Shown here: in pieces, positions 37,301-48,040 of the stretch | How positions within the stretch are numbered: position 1 is the stretch's first letter | How the letters are laid out: every line of letters starts with the position of its first letter | NCBI RefSeq assembly: GCF_000003815.2 | Contig: NC_049985.1 | Location: forward strand, 4,804,234-4,864,233 | Length of the DNA: 60,000 nt | Direction of reading: 5' to 3' | From: Branchiostoma floridae | Lineage: Eukaryota; Chordata; Leptocardii; Amphioxiformes; Branchiostomatidae | Translations under genes and position numbers: made by a program | The notes under the pieces: model-generated | Told to the model about the DNA's origin: nothing | Databases searched by the model: none | The model's input: the letters and a program-made list of their open reading frames with translations, nothing else

Positions 37301-40300
37301 AGTTCTAACTTGCATAAGGGGAATCCCTGACTGACTTCATTTTGTCCATAACACTATGTTACATGTTTTACATCTTCTCTTTTGGTATCTTCTCTGTCAT
37401 TCCTCATGATTGTTTACTAGAATAAGACAAATTTGTTTTGCCTCAAAGCTTGGCAACAAAGTATTTGCAAGGACAGTCACAGATCAATCTGTCTGAGTGA
37501 CAGGCAGGTTTGAATTACCGTAATGTATTTACGTATTACCTATGATTCATCGTTGTCAACATTTGCGAGAACTGTCACAGATCGATGCTTTTTGTCTGAG
37601 CTAGAAAAAACCTTGTCATTCCTAACCTGTCTCCTTGCAATTGTCAACACACAAATAACAATGCCTTCTTTAAGGCTTTGTTTACCAAGACGTCAATGAG
37701 TGGCAAGACTGTATAGTATTGCATAGTTCAACTGCCAACATATAGTTTTGGTCACGTGAACTTCATTATGCACCTGTTGCTGAGTCTTGTTTTGAGTTTT
37801 GAGATATTTCAGAAAGTCGAAGCTTGTGTGGTCTCTTGCAGCAAAAAAATTGTGCTAAAAACTTTATGAGATTGTTGTGCATTGTTTACAGGAAACCAGA
37901 TCTTGTTTGCTGCAGGCATGGCTTTATGTTTTGCCAGTTTTGCCTGGGTTGATGTGGCCTTTTTTAAAATCTAGGGGTCTTTTACCAAAATACAAAGAAG
38001 ACATAACTTTAAAGTGCTTGTTACAGCAAGGAAGTCCCAAGTGCACTTTGTTAGTACCTTCATTGGCAATGATCTAAGTTTGAATAATGGTAGTTTGACA
38101 AGGAAATAGATTGGAGGAATCATTTTAATCAGAAAGGACACCTAGAACACCCCCGTGTCATGTCTAAGTTGGAATGTTCCAAACCACAAGGGAAATTGCT
38201 CGCTTTTACTCTGTGTATAAAAGCGAAAAGAACCACATTGTATATTGGCCGCGCAGGCCTTGGGGGACCCCAGACTTCGGTCTGGGCACAAACCAGCGGC
38301 GAGACACAACAAAACAAAACACAAAACACAACAAACCAGAAACCATAAATGGTTATGGTTTGGGGGAACCACTGAGATCCTACGTCTTCAACCTGGTTAA
38401 ACCCCCCGTGAAATCTAACCTGCGTCTGAATGAGTCCGCGGCTGCCTGCCGTCCGACGGGCGACCGCAGCCGTGGACTGATACGGCCATGATCTCGGTGG
38501 TTCCTTTTGCCTTTTCTAGCTTTAAACACACAAAACGCTAACTTTCTAGTATGTGTTATCTGTAGAACATGTGTATTTTCCTAACACTGGACTTTATAAG
38601 CATTGTACTATGAAGCAGTCTATGTATTTTGATGGTGTTCAGTACTTGCAAACAGCAACATTAGCAAGATAGTGCTGCCATACGTGGCCAATGTGACCAT
38701 TTTTTGTTGGCCTCTTGACAATTTTTCCCATGAACACAAGCCTTAAGAATCCAATATACAGGATCCAAACTGATATGTGGCTTTCTGATTGTGCATGCAC
38801 TCTCTTCAATCTCAGCTTCCTAACAGCAACAGTTTCTTCCTGAAAAAAATCCTTGTGACCCACTGGCCTTTTCCTGTTTTCTGTAGAAAGACTACAGCCA
38901 AGTTATCCTGCTATTATCCAGATTTAGTTCTCTGCTCAGAATTGATAAAAGTACATCAGGAATAAGGGATTGACTGGCATGACCTTTACATCAATGAAAA
39001 TATCAGTGATATGGGCAAGAGATATGCCAAAGCCTTGCTAAATATACTGCAAACTGACCCCAGGAGTGAATACAAGTTTCAATGTGTGTAATGTACATTA
39101 ATTGTTTTTGTACTAGATAATGCCATATATGTTGTGAGATTTAGAAAGATGATACTGTAAGCCAGATTAGTCCTCCACTCAGAACTGCATAGAAATACAT
39201 CTAGAATAAGAGAACCTTTAGATCAATGAAAATATCAGTGAAGATAAGCCAAATCCTTTATATTTATACTGCAAACTGACCCCAGGAGTGAATACAAGGA
39301 GTATGTGAATACTGGGAGTTTCAGTGCCTGTAATGTAGTGTTTATGTACTAGATAATGCTGTATACATTGTAGGATTTTGAAAGATGATACTGTAAGCCA
39401 GATTAGTCCTCCAGTCATAACTGATAGACGTGTATCTGGAATAAGGGGATTGACTGGAATAACCTTTAGATCAATGAAAATATCAGTGATGTGGGCTACA
39501 GATAGGCCAAATCCTTGCTAAGTATACTGCAAACTGACCCCAGGAGTGAATACAAGGAGTTTCAATGCCTGTAATATCATAGTTTGTTTATGTACTAGGT
39601 AATACTGTATATGTTGTAGGATTTAGAAAGATGATGATAAGCGGCACTGTTGGTCTCTTTTAAGCTTCACAAGTATGATGTCTTGGTCCTTGGATTTTTG
39701 CAGAATATTAAAAGAAATGGGCAAAGTAGATATAAAACAGCACCCCACCACCTGATATCTGAGCACTATGTAAGGATCTGGGCAAGAATTAGGCTAATCT
39801 TTTGTGTATTAATTATGCGCTGTATTTGCAAGATGTACTCTAGATCTTTTTATAGTACTGTATTTCTTACAGAGGAAGGTAAGCTGCTAGTACATGATTG
39901 TACTAATGGAAGTTGTTACAAATACTGATGTAAAACACAGAAAACAAGATGGATCCTTTCATCTGCTTGGAGATCCCTCCAATGGACTGTGCAGAGAACT
40001 TTGATAACTCTAATTTTTCTTTTATCTTGTGTTTCAGCTCTTCTTTAAGAACAAGGTTACAGAGGAGGAAGGCTTCGTCCTGTTCGTGAGGAAGAATGCA
40101 GTCCAGGTCCTCATCCCCAAGTTTGGTTTCGAAGGAACCATCTTCCTCAAGTCCCAGGATGGGAGAGGGGAGGATAGCCCGTTTGTGTTCAACGAAGAGG
40201 TGATTGGTTTTTGTTTTCTTGTGGAATACCATGCCTTAGACACTGTGGATAACAACCTCAACTGTAAATGTTGTTGATTTTTCACTATGGAACTTCCAGT

Positions 40301-41685
40301 CCCCAAGAGTTCCATTTTCTGGGCTCTAAGTAACCGACTCGCAGTAGAGGCGAATGATACATACCTGGTAGCAAAAAATGTAAGCCACTACTAGCTTTAT
40401 AAATGTTGTTTGTATTGTGTGCCTAGGTAGATTATATTTCAGCTTTTATTTGAATCATGACAAGAGTATACTTTGAACTTACAATTATGACAATTTAATG
40501 ACTTTTTTGTTTACTTTATATTATACTTGATTTACATGTTTGACATATGTTATTTTTGATTTTCTGTCATTTTCTATTATGGACTCCAGGAAGACTTATA
40601 GATTTTACTTGAATTTGAAGTCTAACGGAGATCTCAATCAACGAACAATGTTGTGTTTGGATTGTCAGTTAAGATTGGCAAATGTTTTATATGATTTTTA
40701 AACATCAGCATGTATGCCTCTAATGTATATGATGCTGATAATGTGATTATTGTAAACTTCAATGAAATTCAGGTAGCCAGGGCTACCTGCATAACTGTTG
40801 TTATGAATGAACTGAAATGTTTATTAGGTCAAGAAGGCTGTATATTCAGCAGAATTTTTTAATTTCACTTGCAGGAGAAATTTCTATCATTAGCAATATT
40901 ACAGGTAATAGAAAAAAGAGCTTTGATCTGACAGGTGTTTTGATTGACAGGAGTCGTCGCAGACTGCAGGTGAGGTGAAGCTGCGCATGTTTGACCGTGT
41001 GGTGGTCCAGATCACCGTGGAAACCTCCCACATCCAGCACCAGAAGCTCAGGATCAGGCTGGTCAAGCCACAGGTGGGCACAGTCATGAGATGGGAGGAA
41101 CTTAGTTTATTAGATACATAACACACTGCAAGATAAATTGCAAGACTCAGTGTACCAAAATTCATCCTAAGATCACCTCAGAAGACAGCTAAGTAACTGG
41201 TAGTATGATTTTTTTAAGACGCAATGTTAAACAACATTAGAAGGTTGTACATTTTTTACAAATATGTTTCTTGATTGAATAATACTTATGACAATAGCTT
41301 GCAACCAGGAACTGTTGTAGTGGTATACTTAATGTCCTATTTACATTTACAAGACTGACAGACATTCTCACAAAGCATTCATGTGGTTAACACAGTATGG
41401 CAAGGTGGTGTTCATGAAGCAAGATGTATGACATTTGAACTGGTTAAATGTACAACGATTCTAATACATGTACTATATATTTTCTCTTCCAGCCCCCCTA
41501 TGTATTTTTACTCTGCACCAAAAGATGGCTTTATGACCTCTGACATGTCTGAATGTGCATGACAGTGTTCTGTGTTTTCCTAACAGTTCTCTTTTCTGTT
41601 TCCCTACCAGGTCCCCGGGTTCACCGTTCCTCCTGTCGACACCAGCAACAGCGCAGAACCTCCAGTCAAAAAGGTTAAAACATAA
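16373..41685 (+). CDS. DIS3: DIS3/RRP44, exosome exo- and endoribonuclease (complete, 21 coding exons)
   Basis: Coding exons: 16373-16591, 17940-18097, 19128-19330, 19632-19708, 20316-20492, 21128-21259, 21743-21871, 22504-22641, 24408-24554, 25073-25189, 25637-25738, 27172-27236, 27644-27728, 28431-28558, 28940-29026, 29511-29667, 29999-30219, 30825-30993, 40038-40199, 40951-41073, 41611-41685. All borders are AG/GT and the phases close to 956 aa (human DIS3 is 958). The start MLKSKTF matches the family. The N-terminus has a CR3-like cysteine cluster (C31, C36, C39), then a PIN endonuclease domain with acidic residues D66, E94, D143 and D177. Two cold-shock-like domains follow, then the RNB exonuclease domain with [14 protein letters not shown] (D477, D483, D485, D486), and a C-terminal S1 domain (exons 19-20) with a basic tail. 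Family knowledge: DIS3 is the processive 3'-5' nuclease of the RNA exosome. This is DIS3 rather than DIS3L2, because it has a PIN domain. Intron 18 is about 9 kb and contains an assembly gap; intron 2 contains another. Confidence 0.97.
16787..17625. mobile_element. Foldback element with ~170-bp or longer inverted ends in DIS3 intron 1
   Basis: AAGCTCTTTC…TTTCACTACACATGTGCGGG at the left is inverted at the right end as CCCGCACATGTGTAGTGAAA…AAGAGCTT. Long inner arms match between about 16865-17050 and 17390-17570, including repeated ACTCGCCCCAA motifs and AAAGCAAGGGCTATCCTGTA. The GC-rich centre shows no coding potential. It is non-autonomous. Confidence 0.85.
18479..18578. other. Assembly gap (100 N) in DIS3 intron 2
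   Basis: A run of N of standard length. Its flanks are inverted copies: TCTCCAAGCAGAGGTTGAGT (18455-18474) and its exact complement at 18588-18607, so the gap probably sits in the loop of a hairpin-forming element. Confidence 0.99.
21467..21697. mobile_element. Short inverted-repeat element (MITE-like), 231 bp
   Basis: It starts TAGCCTGGATACCA and ends TGGTACCCAGGCTA, terminal inverted repeats of 14 bp with one mismatch, in DIS3 intron 6. A shorter relative starting TAGCCTG and ending CAGGCTA lies at 19423-19529 in intron 3. Confidence 0.8.
21897..22115. mobile_element. Foldback MITE-like element in DIS3 intron 7
   Basis: The left arm 21897-21965 is inverted at 22046-22115. Shared words include TTCAACACAA/TTGTGTTG, CAAATTTTCAA/TTGAAAATTTG and CCACTGT-GCC/GGC-ACAGTGG. 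Confidence 0.8.
22631..22702 (+). repeat. Two-copy 36-bp duplication across the DIS3 exon 8 donor
   Basis: The segment GGTACCCAAAGGTG… through AATTTCTTACT occurs at 22631 and 22667. It includes the last 11 nt of exon 8, its donor and the beginning of intron 8. Use of the second donor would include TAG in frame, so the first (exon end 22641) is used. Confidence 0.88.
22814..24023. mobile_element. 1.2-kb non-autonomous DNA transposon in DIS3 intron 8
   Basis: Termini CAAGGAGCTTTTATCAGAA and TTCTGATAAAAGCTCCTTG are perfectly inverted over 19 bp. The flanks carry a direct repeat ATTACAT at 22807-22813 and 24024-24030, a 7-bp target duplication. The exact border is ambiguous by one or two bases: TCAAGG…CCTTGA with TTACA also fits. 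The left half is GC-rich. No transposase-like open frame is present. The CAAGG termini and 7-8 bp duplication would suit a hAT-type family, but this is tentative. Confidence 0.85.
25482..25660 (+). repeat. Degenerate duplicate of the DIS3 exon 11 acceptor region
   Basis: The block GGATGCTGAAGACAGAATG… through TTGCTATT and GGTTGG(A/G)GTT is present at 25482-25545 and again at 25593-25660. The second copy contains the true acceptor CTGTAG and the start of exon 11. In the first the acceptor has become TTTGAAG and the exon-like part is not open. Confidence 0.85.
27785..27931. repeat. (TG)n-rich microsatellite
   Basis: Imperfect TG/TATG repeats in DIS3 intron 13. The Cys/Val- and His/Thr-rich ORFs over this stretch are artefacts. 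Confidence 0.97.
28151..28360. mobile_element. Foldback MITE-like element in DIS3 intron 13
   Basis: The left arm 28151-28240 is inverted at 28281-28360 around a short centre. Shared words include CTCACCTGCTGA, ATGTCTGTCAGACATCTTCCT and CTGGAGTTCTGCTTCT. The left arm has a small insertion. Confidence 0.88.
31747..32656 (+). ncRNA. Intron-18 unit A: promoter-like block plus structured RNA-like module
   Basis: Order on the plus strand: GTCACGTGAA E-box block at 31747; a TATA-like TTTAAATA at 32169-32176; TTGGCCGCGCAGGCC from 32198; a UUCG-loop hairpin with CCCCAGAC/GTCTGGGG arms at 32221-32240; an A/C-rich, poorly conserved linker; then the 140-nt 3' module 32510-32649 with ends GGAACCACCGAGATC and GATCTCGGTGGTTCC, followed by TTTTGC. 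The apparent transcript would be about 32198-32653. Transcription is inferred. An alternative is a non-autonomous retroelement or LTR-like repeat. Confidence 0.5.
33891..35375 (+). ncRNA. Intron-18 unit B, interrupted by assembly gap
   Basis: The GTCACGTGAA block is at 33891 and the 3' module at 35238-35366 (129 nt), followed by TTTTGC. The TATA box and UUCG hairpin expected near 34.4 kb are hidden by the gap. The module lacks 11 nt in the apical part of its internal hairpin, which breaks any shared reading frame but leaves the stem. The left terminal arm has ACTGAG instead of ACCGAG, which still pairs as U-G in RNA. Confidence 0.4.
34258..35143. other. Assembly gap (886 N) in DIS3 intron 18
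   Basis: The gap falls inside unit B of the four-unit array and removes the expected promoter block and 5' module of that unit. Open frames through it are artefacts. Confidence 0.99.
36117..37096 (+). ncRNA. Intron-18 unit C: E-box, TATA, UUCG hairpin and 140-nt module
   Basis: GTCACGTGAA at 36117; TATAAAA at 36584-36590; TTGGCCGCGCAGG from 36613, 29 nt beyond the TATA start; UUCG hairpin CCCAGACTTCGGTCTGGG at 36637-36654; A-rich linker; 3' module 36951-37090 with perfectly complementary 15-nt ends and the internal hairpin GTCCGCGGCTG/CAGCCGTGGAC; then TTTTGCTTTTT. An octamer ATTTGCAT precedes at about 35880. The proposed transcript is about 480 nt. Confidence 0.5.
37751..38510 (+). ncRNA. 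Intron-18 unit D: E-box, TATA, UUCG hairpin and 140-nt module
   Basis: GTCACGTGAA at 37751; TATAAAAG at 38216-38223; TTGGCCGCGCAGG from 38245, again 29 nt on; UUCG hairpin at 38269-38286; a short linker of CA/AAAC words; 3' module 38365-38504; then TTTTGC. The left arm carries the same C-to-T wobble change as unit B. The proposed transcript is about 260 nt, the shortest of the four, with the length difference confined to the linker. Confidence 0.5.
38918..39640. repeat. Three tandem copies of a ~240-bp unit
   Basis: Units start near 38918, 39162 and 39398 at CCAGATTAGT-C-TC. Each contains AATATCAGTGA, GCAAACTGACCCCAGGAGTG and TACTAGATAATG. It lies in DIS3 intron 18, between unit D and exon 19, with no coding potential. 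Confidence 0.9.
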
Positions 41686-41845
41686 CCTTTTAGCATATTT
41701 CCTAACAGCCACTGCACTGACATTTCTAATCCATTATCAACAAGTCTTTTTAGATGTCAGAAGATACCATGTGTGGTAGTCAGCCTTTTTTCCTTTTCCA
41801 AGGTCCATCAAAAGTATTCTTCATGTTCTACAAGAGGGGCACAAA

Positions 41846-41851
41846 AATAAA
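41846..41851 (+). terminator. Candidate DIS3 polyadenylation signal AATAAA
   Basis: The first AATAAA downstream of the stop codon, about 160 bp on. A further AATAAA lies near 42578, so longer 3' UTRs are possible. Confidence 0.45.
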
Positions 41852-41967
41852 GTAAATGTCAGATGTCAGTGATCTTGAGCAGATTTGATATTGCATCAAA
41901 AAGCACTGCGTTCCTGTGTCTTCTTTGTATTCTCACAGGAGTGGTGTAAGATGACATTCCCATTTCA

Positions 41968-42262
41968 TAACTGTAACTGTCGGATTCAGGATTACAAATT
42001 TGGGCAAAAAAATATTCAGCTATTCAAGTTCTTCTTCACATTTTGTAATACATTACTGTAACAGAACAACATGGATGAGCCAATACTCATGATATGGACC
42101 ATTTCAGATAGTGATTTTTAATTGTCCGATTCAGCATACAAATTTGGACAAAAAAAAATCAAGCTATTCAAGAGATGAACATTTTGTAATACAATGAGCC
42201 ATAACAAGTTGGATGAGCCAATGCCCATGGAATGGACCTTTTCAAAGATTGTTTTTAATTTA
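41968..42262. repeat. Two-copy ~150-bp tandem duplication downstream of DIS3
   Basis: Words CAAATTTGG-CAAAAAAA, AGCTATTCAAG, CATTTTGTAATACA, GGATGAGCCAAT and ATGGACC occur in the same order twice. It probably falls in or just after the DIS3 3' UTR. Confidence 0.85.
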
Positions 42263-43195
42263 CTTGTTAAAGATTTTTATTATGAAGTGGTCTTATCATG
42301 TCTGTATTGTAGACATGCATTTTATGTCTGTGTAGTAAGGGACTATGATACCAGCATAGTATTACATTTGTACGTTTTACATTTTAATGTCTAACACTAT
42401 TTTTCGTTTTACCTGTATTGTCTACATATACCCCAAACGCATTCATCTTTAATATGGCATGGTTTCATGATACAAATAACTATCACTGTACAGTTAACTT
42501 CTGTAACATGGTATCTGAACAGAAATGGAAACATTTTAAAAATCAGCCATCTGGACTGATTGTGGGGCTTGATTGCAATAAAATCTCATCTGTGAGAATC
42601 ATCTTGTTTTACACAAGGCACCATTATTGTCTTGGGTAGACAGATTATCAATATGATGTGTGTACTAGCTACATGTGTAGTGCACATTAATTAAGGGTTA
42701 ATGACCCAAGGTGTGTATGGCGTGATAACGCCTGGTCCTTTGCTATAACAACCGAATGAAACCACCGAGTGAACGAGTAAAGTCTCGTGTTGTTTGATTT
42801 TTTGATATCCAACTTGGTGAGATTTACACACTGAAGCACCATCATTGCTTGGGTAAGGCAATGTGAAAATGTACATATGTAGTAAGGTCCGTATCATTTG
42901 GAGGACAGTACATATTAAACATACTCTAAATGTTTCATTCTCCATCTATCCAATACAATTCTAAATAACAAAGAATGTACGGCGACGCACATGACATTCA
43001 GTATGACTTGTTTTATTATACCAAAGCAGATGACAAAGTATCGTAGGAAAGGTCGCTACATTCGTCACTCCTCAAGTGGAGACGGCCAAACAGCCTGGCA
43101 CGGCGGAAAGCACTTGTGGGTAACACTTGTGCAATAAAGCTTGTTTTATGGCACCAATTACACATGCCTCTGCCAAGGACATAGCATTTATATTA

Positions 43196-43444
43196 CTGGG
43201 AAAACCAGACTCCTAAGAGGCGATGCAGAAAGAGTTACCTGCCAGTACACGTGCGCCTGCAACTATACGCCTGCCCCACTATATCCAGCTGGCCTCAACT
43301 ATTGCTTACCTCTTGTGATAGCATTAACTGGGGCCAGCTGGATATAGTGGGGTGGGTGTAGTTGCGGCCTAACTTGCGGGCGCGCGTGTACTGGCAGGAT
43401 GGGTAACTCTTTCTGCGCCGCTCGTAGGAGTTTGGTTTTCCCAG
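43196..43444. mobile_element. Foldback element with ~100-bp arms
   Basis: Arms 43196-43294 and 43332-43444 are inverted around a 37-nt loop. The innermost 21 bp (containing CACTATATCCAGCTGG) are perfect, and the outer ends are CTGGGAAAACCA/TGGTTTTCCCAG-like. There is no coding content and no clear target duplication. Confidence 0.88.
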
Positions 43445-43701
43445 GGTACATTCATATTGGTGTTCTTTGATTTGATATTTTGGTAGAAAGAGTAGACCCT
43501 TGGCCTAGCAAACCACTAGAATGAATATTCAGACTTCAGATCCAAAACATTTAAAGGGTGTGGCAAACTTTAACATGACCATAGCAGAGGCTGACACTCC
43601 TTTCTAGTTGAATTCTATACTTAACACTTAAGTACAAGTTGCCTGATGGAATGTTTGAACTTCCCTTTACCAATTTGCAGTCAAGACAAAAGCAAGCTTT
43701 A

Positions 43702-44521
43702 GCCATATATGGCTAGTCTCTACCAGACTCCGGATCGCTGGAAAAATCGTAGAAATGTAACAAATCAGAGGAGTAAGCCGGCCAGAGGAATATAACCGGC
43801 CAGGGAACAGCACGCGATCGTCGGAGTCTGTGGTATCCCGGTGCCTTGTTTGATCTCCACTAATCACTATCTAATAGGTGCGAAGTGGCTAAATAACACT
43901 TTTATTGCTTTCCGACTCGCCCGTGACGGTCCAAGCGGGAGCGACGATCCTGTCACATGTGACCGGAAGTGTCAAAGGTCACATGAAATTTTCAAAGTAA
44001 CGGTCCATTCTGATAGTGTTTATTTTGATGACTGCGTGTTTAATCTGGTAACTGCTTGTATTTACTCTGGTGGCTATGCAAGCCAATTTGATGGACCGCG
44101 TTTGCCGTGTTGGCAAAGATGTTTTCGAGTACGACACACTGCGACAGGGCCAGGCAGACGCTGTTTTGGGTATTTTAAATGGCCAAGACGTGTTTGTCGG
44201 GCTACCGACCGGAGCTGGAAAGACGTTCTGTTTCCAGGCGATTCCGTCGTGCCTGGACTCTGACGAGCCATTTGTGATTGTCATCAGTCCCCTGACAGCA
44301 CTCATCGATGACCAGGTAAATTTTATATTGTATATATCTCCATAAAATGCCTACCGGCGGCGGACCTGAGTTACGCCCCCCTCCCTCACTAACCACGGAT
44401 AACTGAATGTTTACTCGAATTGAAATCGCGTGCTGTTCCCTGGCCGGTTATATTCCTCTCTATTTGTTCCATTTCTACGATTTTCCAGCGATTCGGAGTC
44501 TGGTAGAGACTAATATATGGC
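43702..44521. mobile_element. 820-bp inverted-repeat element enclosing a RecQ exon
   Basis: The left arm 43702-43818 begins GCCATATATGGCTAGTCTC, and the right arm 44425-44521 ends GAGACTAATATATGGC. They match through CTACCAGACTCCG, ATCGCTGGAAAA-TCGTAGAAATG and GGAATATAACCGGCCAGGG to ACAGCACGCGAT. The left arm has a ~17-bp internal partial duplication. The 606-bp interior includes the helicase exon 44070-44315 with its donor. No target-site duplication was evident. Confidence 0.8.
44070..44315 (+). CDS. RecQ-type helicase fragment (first-exon-like, enclosed in inverted-repeat element)
   Basis: An open exon of 82 codons runs from ATG to a GT donor (CAG|GTAAAT). It carries RecQ-family motifs in order: a motif-0-like segment EYDTLRQGQ near residue 20, Walker A GLPTGAGKTFCFQ near residues 42-54, and a motif Ia-like stretch ISPLTALIDDQ at the end. 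No continuation with motifs Ib-VI was found downstream on the plus strand, so either the rest lies outside the window or this is an isolated captured fragment. The exon sits between long inverted repeats at 43702-43818 and 44425-44521. RecQ helicases unwind DNA 3'-5' in an ATP-dependent way; this piece alone could not form a complete helicase core. An alternative start is the ATG at 44085. Confidence 0.75.
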
Positions 44522-44739
44522 ACTCATCCACAGATTTTCACTGCAACATCTGATCTGAAACCATTTACTATAAGATGCTCTATGCTCAGTCAAACTGGCT
44601 GCCACTTCTTTTGCACTTGTTAGTTTCAAGACAAACTCGGTTTCTCTAGCTAAGCCTTTCAGGCATAAGAACATTCTGCCTTTACCTCTTAAGAGCTGCA
44701 CCATATCCTTGTAATCTCCAAGCAGATCCTACGGTTGCA

Positions 44740-44912
44740 CAAGATAGTATCAAAAGCTGCCAGAGGAGTGAAGCCGGTGTTTCGCTACCGAAGATCTGCC
44801 ATCACTGAAAGGGGCTGATGACTCCCTTTGACCAGCTGTACTCCTTTCCCAGCTTTGATACTATCTTATGCCACTGGTAAATCTGCCTGGAGATTAATAT
44901 CCTTGCACAGCT
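44740..44912. repeat. Dispersed foldback repeat (TGATACTATCTTA family)
   Basis: AAGATAGTATCAAAAGCTG is inverted as CAGCTTTGATACTATCTTA about 100 bp later, followed by CTGCCTGGAGATTAA as in the copy at 11085-11155. Confidence 0.75.
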
Positions 44913-45354
44913 ACAGTACAGTGTACTTTTCTCATGATTATTGGAATGCTTTAACAGAGGGTAATCCTGTATTGACAATCTAATCTTATTGTATAAAACT
45001 GTGAAAAGCTCATTGGCTCGTTTGCCTCTAATTCTGTTTCAGATCTTTGAGGGATAGTAAAGTTAGACTTACCCCGGTATTATGATTTAGCATATTGCAT
45101 TACCTTTGTTCTTTCTTGTGAGTCATTCTTGGTAAGGGAATTGGAATGTTAATAGAGCAAAACTCCAAAAGCTTATAATATTTGCACCTATATCAAGTCA
45201 TTCTATCTTTGAATTCAACTGGAATGGTTACCGGTAACAGGAATACAAGAGTTAAACAAGTTATAGTTGGCATAAAGGTGATATGGCAACTTGCAGTGGA
45301 AAAGTGTTCCTGTTTTGATCAACCCTCTCTCTGCTGCCTAACCCTATAACCAGT

Positions 45355-45545
45355 ACAAGTTTGATGAAGGGTAGACATCCAGGTAATAAGATAAACCAAA
45401 AAGCATTTACTCAAGCAACTGGTTATGATTTTGGAATTTTGATTTTGGCTTTTCGTCAGTGTCACTGATGAAAGACGCCAGATGGCTGTCTGAAACGTCT
45501 GACTGATTCCAAAATCATATCCAGTTGCTTGAGTAACTGATTTTT
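45355..45545. repeat. Foldback-type repeat, longest copy
   Basis: TACTCAAGCAACTGG…ATGATTTTGGAAT at 45410-45440 is inverted as ATTCCAAAATCAT…CCAGTTGCTTGAGTA at 45507-45537. The segment between reads GTCACTGATGAAAGACGCC…. It is preceded by GTAGACATCCAGGTAATAAG, the reverse of the segment that flanks the other copies. Confidence 0.8.
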
Positions 45546-45989
45546 GTCAATACAAGTTTGGTACCAGAGGCTACCTCAGCCTATAAAAAGGTTATTTAAG
45601 CATAACTTCTGCGCCTTCTTGGCATATGGCAAGTCAAGAAACTGATGATATTGTAGTCGTCTTCTATAGCCTACCTTACCAACCCTTCTGGAATCATTAA
45701 ATTTGAAAAACAAAAACTGATGTCAACAGCACATCAGCAGAAACAAAGAAAGGAGCCAATTACAGATTCTGTAGTTGGCAACTTTAGTTAGTTCAAAGCC
45801 TTAAAATTCATCACCGAAAAAGCCTGAATCACCAATACCAAAATTAGTTAGAAATTTCCGATCCCTTGCTGTGCTGCACTCCAGGATATACGCTAGGTTA
45901 ATTTGACGTACCGTACCTAGACTAAGAATTGTAGAAAAATTACTGGACTACAAAAGGTTACAAATTCGAAGGATGTAGCCCCGTTGTTT

Positions 45990-48018
<2,029 letters not shown>

Positions 48019-48040
48019 TCACTTGACGTCGGAAAAAACT

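Noticed and set aside
32379-38491. Open frame shared by intron-18 units (…[15 protein letters not shown]…SRGLIRP) as a small protein
   Set aside because: Near-identical DNA explains the shared frame in A, C and D. Unit B has an 11-nt deletion that breaks it, and no common start codon context exists.
32199-38491. Hammerhead or HDV-like ribozyme in the intron-18 units
   Set aside because: CTGAATGAGTCC resembles a hammerhead core but has an extra base, and no properly placed GAAA strand exists. The UUCG hairpin could be an HDV P4 but I could not lay out P1-P2 consistently.
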